From Papaver somniferum (taxonomy: Eukaryota; Streptophyta; Magnoliopsida; Ranunculales; Papaveraceae): a stretch of DNA of 64,000 nt. Shown in pieces: positions 58,337 through 64,000 of the stretch. The position numbers and the translations under genes are program-made. The notes under the pieces were generated by a model, which saw only the letters and a program-made list of their open reading frames with translations, did no database searches and was not told where the DNA came from. The first letter of the stretch is position 1; each line of letters begins with the position of its first letter. The DNA is taken from the NCBI RefSeq assembly GCF_003573695.1, contig NC_039363.1, forward strand, positions 155,274,406-155,338,405. Reading direction: 5' to 3'.

Positions 58337-58753
58337 CAGGAGGTAGGATCCATGGACACTCTTAGATGGACAAGGTCAGATAAGATTTGCGCAATTTTCT
58401 CCGCAAAACCCAAACGACAATGAATTTAAGTGTAATATTTTGATGATATGTTCCTTTTATAAGACTCTACATTCCTACAAAAATAATGAACGCAATTCGA
58501 GATAGTAAACCTCACCATCTACCAATCTTAATTTCAACCGTTAAATTTGAAAGGCTGGTATTCAAAGGGATAGACGGTCATTTTATACATCTCGAATTGT
58601 GTTCATTTTTTGTAAGAATGTAGAGTCTTATAAGAGGAACAAATCATCAAAATATTACACTTAAATTTATTGTCGTTTGGGTTTTGGCGGAGAAAATGAC
58701 GCAAATCTTGTCTGACCTTGTCCATCTAGGAGTGTCCATGGATCCTCCCTCTT
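58337..58753. mobile_element. Long-hairpin MITE nested in the TIR element
   Basis: Left arm 58340-58505 and right arm 58588-58751 are inverted copies of about 165 bp with ~90% identity by eye (GGATCCATGGACACTCTTAG against GGATCCATGGACACTCCTAG at the tips), separated by ~80 bp. No coding capacity. A transcript would fold into a long hairpin. Confidence 0.85.
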
Positions 58754-58819
58754 TATATAGATATAGAGGTAAACCTCTACGTAGAACCCTCTGCCTATGT
58801 AGACGAAAGAACAAACGTG

Positions 58820-59640
58820 GGGTAAGCCAGGCTTTGTGAACTCAATACATGGGAAGGGAAAGTTCTGATTGCAAACAAGGAATGTCAACCACATGTCTGC
58901 CTTATGTATAGATTTGGTGATCCAAAATAATTAATGGAAAATATAAGAAACTAACTACTTTCCTTATGTAATGACTAGTATAACACGGATGCGTGTTGCG
59001 CCTGTCCATCCGTTCAGCTGCACAACATTAGAATATCACCGTGAACTTAAAATTTTGAATTATTGAAGACATGTAGAAAATGATTAGCCAACTCAAGCTC
59101 TAGTATTTATTTTACAGGAAAATCTCGTCTAAAGATTACAATTAAGTTAAAATGTAAAAAATATTAAAAGACTCGGCCAACAAATGACCCAAGATTAGCT
59201 GGTTATTCAATCAATACATCGATTTCATCCGCCCTAAAGTGTAGTGCGTTGCAGGATGAAGAGTTTAACACTAACTACGATACTTGTATAGAAGCCCAAA
59301 CTGAAAGCAACCTTCCTCGTCAACGACTTACACATGTATGTTTGGGTTCCTCGTTATAGCTTTTGGAAACCTCCAAAAGAAAGAGACCACAAAAATTCAA
59401 TATTTGAAGTACAATGAAATTTCTTTTTGAAAGAAAATAACCAGTCACTGAATTGCAAAAGGAACAAAAATGTTAAAACCACTACTAAGCTACTCATAGA
59501 TCCACTCATTACCTACTGAAGAGTAGTCCGCATTGCAGCCTATCTACCTAGTGATCCACCAGGATCCTACAACATCAAACAACAAAGTAAGTTGAGATTA
59601 TGAGCATAAAAAATAGTTAATACTCCTGAATGAGAGTACT
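58820..59640. other. No supported gene
   Basis: Mixed AT-rich DNA. The first bases (TAAGCCAGGCTTTGTGAA) match TAAGCCAGGCCTTGTGAA near 7981 in the solo LTR, so a little Copia LTR may continue here past the TIR element. Confidence 0.4.
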
Positions 59641-59644
59641 CACA

Positions 59645-60043
59645 TAGCCTTTCTGTAACGATCATCAGAGAGTAACCATGAAATTCCAAAAACTCATTCA
59701 AAACCCATGCCATCATCTGCACAAAACCACGTTGAATTTCAGAAATAAAGATGTGAAAACACAACAAAGTGTCACTAACTATGCATCTAATGATCAGTTT
59801 TTCCAAGACGGAATATACCTAACTATACATTATAATCGATGTCAGCGGCAGGAACATGTGTGAATCCCAATGGGCCATCATGAATCTTCTGAGTTAAAAC
59901 AGTGTAGGAAGTGCTAGTCACTCAAACCCAATTCCTCAGAAGAACTATTGAATCCAACCTTCTCTCCACCATATGGATATGTTCTGGATTCAATGTTTGT
60001 GAGAACCCCAATTGCCTCAAACTAATGAATTCTGAAATAAGTA
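59645..60043 (-). other. Exon-like fragments of an unknown host gene
   Basis: Three minus-strand stretches have exon borders and protein-like composition. 59914-60043 follows a TTATTTCAG acceptor (SLRQLGFSQTLNPEHIHMV). 59839-59898 lies between an AACTCAG acceptor and a GTATAG donor (KIHDGPLGFTHVPAADIDYN). 59645-59717 lies between a TGTGCAG acceptor and a GTGAGT donor (MAWVLNEFLEFHGYSLMIV). I could not join them in one frame with certainty and do not recognise the protein. It may be a fragmentary or old host gene. Confidence 0.3.
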
Positions 60044-60905
60044 CATAAACCCAATACGAACAACTATACTTAATGCACAAATCTTATACAGCTAATATTG
60101 AATCTCCGTTGGAAAGATGGACACATTTGGAACATCAAATGGCCCCCAGGCAACGGAAAGCTGGACACATTTTAAACATCAAATGGCCCCCAGGCAAAAC
60201 ATATTTTCATTGGCCTCAAGGAATATAAAAGACAGCTATACTAAATACAGTCTCACAACTCAGCTTATCTCTAAAGTACAAAATAAGGATCTCGACAACA
60301 TGAACTAAAAATTTACCATGCAACTAAAGCTCATACTATGAGAAAATCATTACAATTTTTAGCCACCAGCAAATTATGTCCAAGTTGTGGCAAAATGACC
60401 ACAAAAGACAGCTATGAGAGCATCCCTATGCATTCCACTAACCCAAAAGTGAAAAAGATCAAACTCCTATATTCACATTTGCACTATTGTTGATAATGGC
60501 GTAGTACACAGAATATCGCTCCTGCTAAGTAGTGCGTATCATCCAGTAAAGTCTTTTTAGATGACATAAACCACCTTCTTTTGTAATCCTTCCCTTAAGA
60601 GTAAGAAAACAATACAGAGCTAGAAATCAATTCTCGAGCTGATTAAATGTACACAAATGACCAAACTTACCAGATAACAGTTAGACGAATTGTCTTCACA
60701 GACGTAAACTTACCAGATGACAGTTAGTACCCTAAACCGAAAACTATAATTTGTACCAAAAAGGAATTGCACTTTTCATTCAAAGACGTAAATTGTCTTC
60801 GTAGCGTACATAATCACCATCACCGGTTGCTTGAAAAAGATGACAATAAATAAAACAATATCAACAGTAAACATATTCTTGCTTACCATTACTCGTTCCA
60901 GCTTG
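60044..60905. other. No supported gene
   Basis: Contains a short direct repeat (GGACACATTTGGAACATCAAATGG near 60119 and a copy near 60166). The rest shows no recognisable feature; it may be intron or 3' UTR of the neighbouring minus-strand ORF. Confidence 0.4.
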
Positions 60906-61268
60906 TTACCCATTTTTATTCTGGAGTCGTTGTTGTGATGACTGAATTCGGTATTGATTACGTCGTTTTTCAAGGAAAGCTTCCCTTTCGTGTATTGTCA
61001 TTGAGTTTTGTTTGGCTCTCTCAAGAATTCGGCGCTGCTGTAGCTCATAAGCTCTTTGATGGGGGTCCAAATGATGGCAACGTTGCCTTTTCCTTTCATT
61101 TATCATATCCATCTTTTTCTCGAATTCGAGATTGCTCAGCAATTTAGGACTTCTACGGAGTTCTGGTACTGTGTTGTGTTCAGTCGACGTTTCTATCAAC
61201 TGTTGAATTCGAGTGTGCTCTATGACTTTAAGGATACGACAGGGAACCAAGACTTTTACGCCTTCCAT
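60906..61268 (-). CDS. Small basic helical ORF (120 aa), possible Helitron-like N-terminal remnant
   Basis: ATG at 61268 lies two bases after a good acceptor (TATATCTTTGCAG), so an upstream leader exon is likely. The protein starts MEGVKVLVPCRILKV and its second half is strongly basic with two copies of a ~23-residue pattern: L-x-x-H-x-R-x-x-x-L-x-x-R-R (HLDPHQRAYELQQRR; MTIHEREAFLEKRR). Such R-rich short repeats occur in plant Helitron proteins and some host nuclear proteins; I cannot decide between them. No stop inside. The ORF ends QNKNG-stop at a sequence that could also be a splice donor (GG/GTAACA). Confidence 0.4.
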   Translation of the reverse strand: MEGVKVLVPCRILKVIEHTRIQQLIETSTEHNTVPELRRSPKLLSNLEFEKKMDMINERKRQRCHHLDPHQRAYELQQRRILERAKQNSMTIHEREAFLEKRRNQYRIQSSQQRLQNKNG

Positions 61269-62964
61269 TACTGCAAAGATATATAACCTGAACCAAAAAT
61301 CAAAAATAAAACTTTTATTACTCATGTTCTGTGTGCCAGAAACTTGTATAGCATGAACCAAAAATCAAAAGAGAAACTCAAGTTCACAATACTCAAGGAA
61401 AATCAACAAACAACTGGGGTTTACAAATTCTAAATATAAAATCATCAAATACAAAGGGTTCACTGAAAAGTGTAGTTAGATAGCAATTGTTCCTGAATTT
61501 TATTAACATCACTCAATTTATATGGTTTGAAACTAACTGAAAAGAAAAACCCAAATTAAGAATCACCAAAAACAGTTGAGTAACTTGAATTCCAATTTTG
61601 GTACCCAATTTATATGCTTTGAAAATCGGTGACTAGAGTTCCCAAATTTGAATAAATTAGATTGTAGTTAGGAATTCAACTAAACTGAGTTGGAATGTGA
61701 TGTTAAGGCCTCACTTGTTCCGTAGCATAAGGAACAGAAAGCAATTGCAATGGTTGCTGAAATCGGAAGCCAAAAATTAGGTCAAAAATCGGTGATTAAA
61801 ATTGTCAAAATTAAAGAAGAATAAAATTAAGAATCGAATAACCTGGGTTGAAATCTATTGTTAGGTCTCATACTTGTCGCATCTGTTGTTCTTCTTTCAT
61901 GGTGGAAGTGTTTTAGAAACTATGGCGGAGATGCTGGAGGTGTTTCAGACGTAAAAGAAGAGTTGGGACCGAGGACGAAAGAGAAAACGAAACTGGTTTC
62001 CTATTTTTAAGTTAAGTTACGATTGTAACATTTGCTGCACGGTTTTGATGTAGAAATCAGCGAGGGTATATACGTAAAAGAGGGTGGCCACGGTCCAAAA
62101 AGGCCTATTTTCTGTATATTAATATATAAGATATAAGATTAGATGATTTGATATGGCCACCGTATCTTCCCATTTGCGGAGGGAGTAGACATATAAATGG
62201 GTGCTATCCCGCACTGTCGTGGATAAATGCGTGATGAGCCAGCGGGTTTCCAACCGTCAGATACTTCAGATTAGCTTAGATTAGAGAGATGAGTTATCAA
62301 ATTAAATAATTAATTACAGGCAGCCCCTTCAAGTCATTTTCTTTAAGATTGCAGGTCCCAGCAACAAGAGAACCTCTCCTTCTTCCGTCTTTGACATCAA
62401 TTCCACCGCCACTATTTCAGTCACTAGCAATATCACCACCCATTTTCAAAAAAGATCATTGTGTAATGGATATTTCACCGTATTTAACATCAACTGCGAC
62501 TTTCTATTCAATCTTCATTTGATATAACCCCAAATTTCCTCAAGATATTCAATCCCCAAATCACCACTAACTTAACAATAGTCGGACAAAATTGAAAATC
62601 GAAACCTATCATACAACAACACTTTTTCACCGATAAATCTAAATTTTTTCTTTACAAAACCTGATAATTGCTAAATCACCAGGTAATTGATTAAGTTTTG
62701 ATTCATTAAAAAATTCAGAAATTAAAGCAACACTAGTTAATCGAAGTGCATGGAGAGATAAATAACATAGGCTGAAGCTTCTGGAAGTTGATGTGGCTAA
62801 TGGGTAGCCATGAAAGTACCAGTAACACTCATTTTTCTCTAAATTTATCATCAAATCATCATCATTAAAAACCAATTCAGATGTGGGTTTTTAGTTTTCA
62901 AATTAAGATTTACATTTTATTTATTTTTTTTTGGCTTCAATTCAATTTTCCCCAACAAAAAGAA
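61269..62964. other. Leader/promoter-like region and unassigned DNA
   Basis: A possible leader exon of the preceding ORF ends near 61855-61895 (minus strand; donors AA/GTATGAG or AG/GTTATTC). The rest, including the minus frame 62639-62875, shows no recognisable domain. Confidence 0.35.
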
Positions 62965-63814
62965 CCTGGCGAGATTGGGGTATACCCCGATTAATTGGGG
63001 TATACCCATTTTATTTTTATCCAAACTAGTGTGCTAAGGGGTGTCTAAAAGGTGTTAAAAGACCAAATTGCCCATACTAAAAAACCATGCCGACCAAAAC
63101 ATATAAAAAAAAATCAAAATCTTCCTTCTACACTCTAACTATACATGTGAAATCAAAAAAAAAAAAAAACGAAGAATCAAAACGAACCAAAAGTCGGCAA
63201 GGTATTTTTTGTCGACCTTGCCGACTAGAATATAGTCGGCAGGGTATAAGGTTGAATACCATGCCGACTTTTCATCTCTGAAATTAGCAGTTACAGGGTC
63301 GGCAAGATATCCATCTCTATACCTTGCTGACTATATTTTAGTCGGAAGGTTATGAAATTAATACCTTGCCGACTAATCATGCATTTGTAACACCTTCTTT
63401 GTATGTCAAAAATCCTATAGTCGGCAGGGTATTTTTTATCGACCTTGCCGGCCATAAGTTGTCGGCATGTTCTTCATCTGCAAACCTTGCCGGCCAGATA
63501 TAGTCGGCATGTTCTTCATCCGTAGATCTTGCCGATTTTTCATATTTTCAGAACTGGAAATGTTGATTCCTTCAATAATTTTGAGTATAAAATCGCCCAG
63601 CAGCTCTACAATCCCATATTTATAAGTGTTTGGGTAGTACGATTTCATTTCCGTTACAAGTAGAATTCTTAAAAAAATCATCCTAATCATATTTATTAGT
63701 GTTAATTAATCAAGAATAGATTAGCCATTTTTGTAATATATGGATGAGGGGCTTTGTGTTTTATTTCAAAATGACCTTATTTTGTCTCATTTAGTATATC
63801 CCAATCTCGCCAGG
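62965..63814. mobile_element. TIR element with seven internal hairpins
   Basis: Terminal inverted repeats of 21 bp with one mismatch: CCTGGCGAGATTGGGGTATAC at the left; the right end in reverse is CCTGGCGAGATTGGGATATAC. Flanked by AAAAAGAA (62957-62964) and AAAAGGAA (63815-63822), a probable 8-bp target duplication with one change, which would suggest a hAT-type insertion. No transposase. Interior 63193-63536 holds fourteen GTCGGCAAGG-like motifs alternating in orientation. Confidence 0.75.
63193..63536. repeat. Array of alternating GTCGGCAAGG / CCTTGCCGAC motifs
   Basis: Direct copies near 63193, 63235, 63299, 63341, 63421, 63460 and 63503; inverted copies near 63216, 63262, 63322, 63363, 63444, 63485 and 63528. 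The order is strictly direct, inverted, direct, inverted, which gives seven potential stem-loops with 13-24 nt loops. Confidence 0.88.
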
Positions 63815-64000
63815 AAAAGGAATTGGGAGAATTTTCTTTTTTTATTCAAAGGAGAATGGAAAAAGTTAGAATGAATAGCTAAAGAAACGACAGATAGATC
63901 TTGGGAAGAAGGTGTCATTTTTATAAAGTTAAAAAAGACTTCTTCACAAATCATTTTTTTATCGTACAACTGTACCGTGAGAGATGACATGATCTCCTGA
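63815..64000. other. Right edge, nothing recognised
   Basis: AT-rich sequence after the TIR element; short frames only. Confidence 0.4.

Larger units (their letters stand above)
57771..58819. mobile_element. Small TIR element (MITE-like) with nested hairpin element
   Basis: Ends are inverted: CATGTTTGTTTTTTCCTCTA at the left and, on the reverse strand, CACGTTTGTTCTTTCGTCTA at the right. Inside each end are short palindromes such as CCTCTATGTAGAGG. No transposase. No clear target duplication could be read, so the superfamily is not assigned. Confidence 0.6.

Overview
This is nuclear DNA of a flowering plant, most likely a eudicot with a large, repeat-rich genome. The evidence is a plant A-type cyclin with GT-AG introns at the left edge, Copia elements primed by initiator-Met tRNA, Tat-lineage Ty3/gypsy elements with a second (archaeal-type) RNase H, a plant PIF/Harbinger element, a plant L1 LINE tail and several small TIR elements. 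I cannot name the species. No bacterial genes, rRNA, tRNA or CRISPR array was seen.

Layout. 1-2160: 5' part of a minus-strand CYCA1-like cyclin (three exons, D-box) and its core promoter; the gene runs off the left edge. 2421-2812: a 137-N gap with the same ~127 bp on both sides. 2999-3282: an unknown broken coding fragment. 3585-12100: a decayed PIF/Harbinger transposon with a transposase, two Myb/SANT-type ORFs and two extra coding remnants, interrupted by a Copia solo LTR at 5809-8358 (TSD CATGT). 12101-15288: AT-rich DNA without convincing genes.

15289-42946 is a three-level nest that target-site duplications resolve exactly. Copia-1 (minus strand, 15294-42941, TSD ATGAA) was split in its gag by Gypsy-1 (plus, 20686-39331, TSD CTTTT). 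Gypsy-1 was in turn split in its reverse transcriptase by Copia-2 (plus, 22317-29632, TSD ATCCT/ATCAT). Both Copia elements have gag but no recognisable pol. Gypsy-1 is a Tat-lineage element that carries, between integrase and 3' LTR, an antisense three-exon gene with an open 240-codon frame and a second acidic antisense ORF.

42947-47484 holds LTR remnants and the 3' end of a minus-strand LINE. 47485-56209 is a second Tat-lineage element, Gypsy-2, with a short 5' LTR, gag, protease, RT, RNase H, aRNH and integrase (all broken). Two tandem-repeat blocks follow, then two antisense ORFs built from a repeated ~115-residue helical domain; its 3' end is lost. 56210-57770 is a truncated Copia LTR. 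57771-58819 is a TIR element with a long-hairpin MITE inside. 58820-62964 has exon-like host fragments and a small minus-strand ORF. 62965-63814 is a TIR element whose core is seven hairpins made from a GTCGGCAAGG motif.

The most unusual content is the antisense cargo of the two Tat elements. It sits in the same place in both, is unrelated in sequence by eye, and each main reading frame has a TATA box of its own on the antisense strand. Splice sites, promoters and element boundaries were read by eye; no alignment or database search was run.
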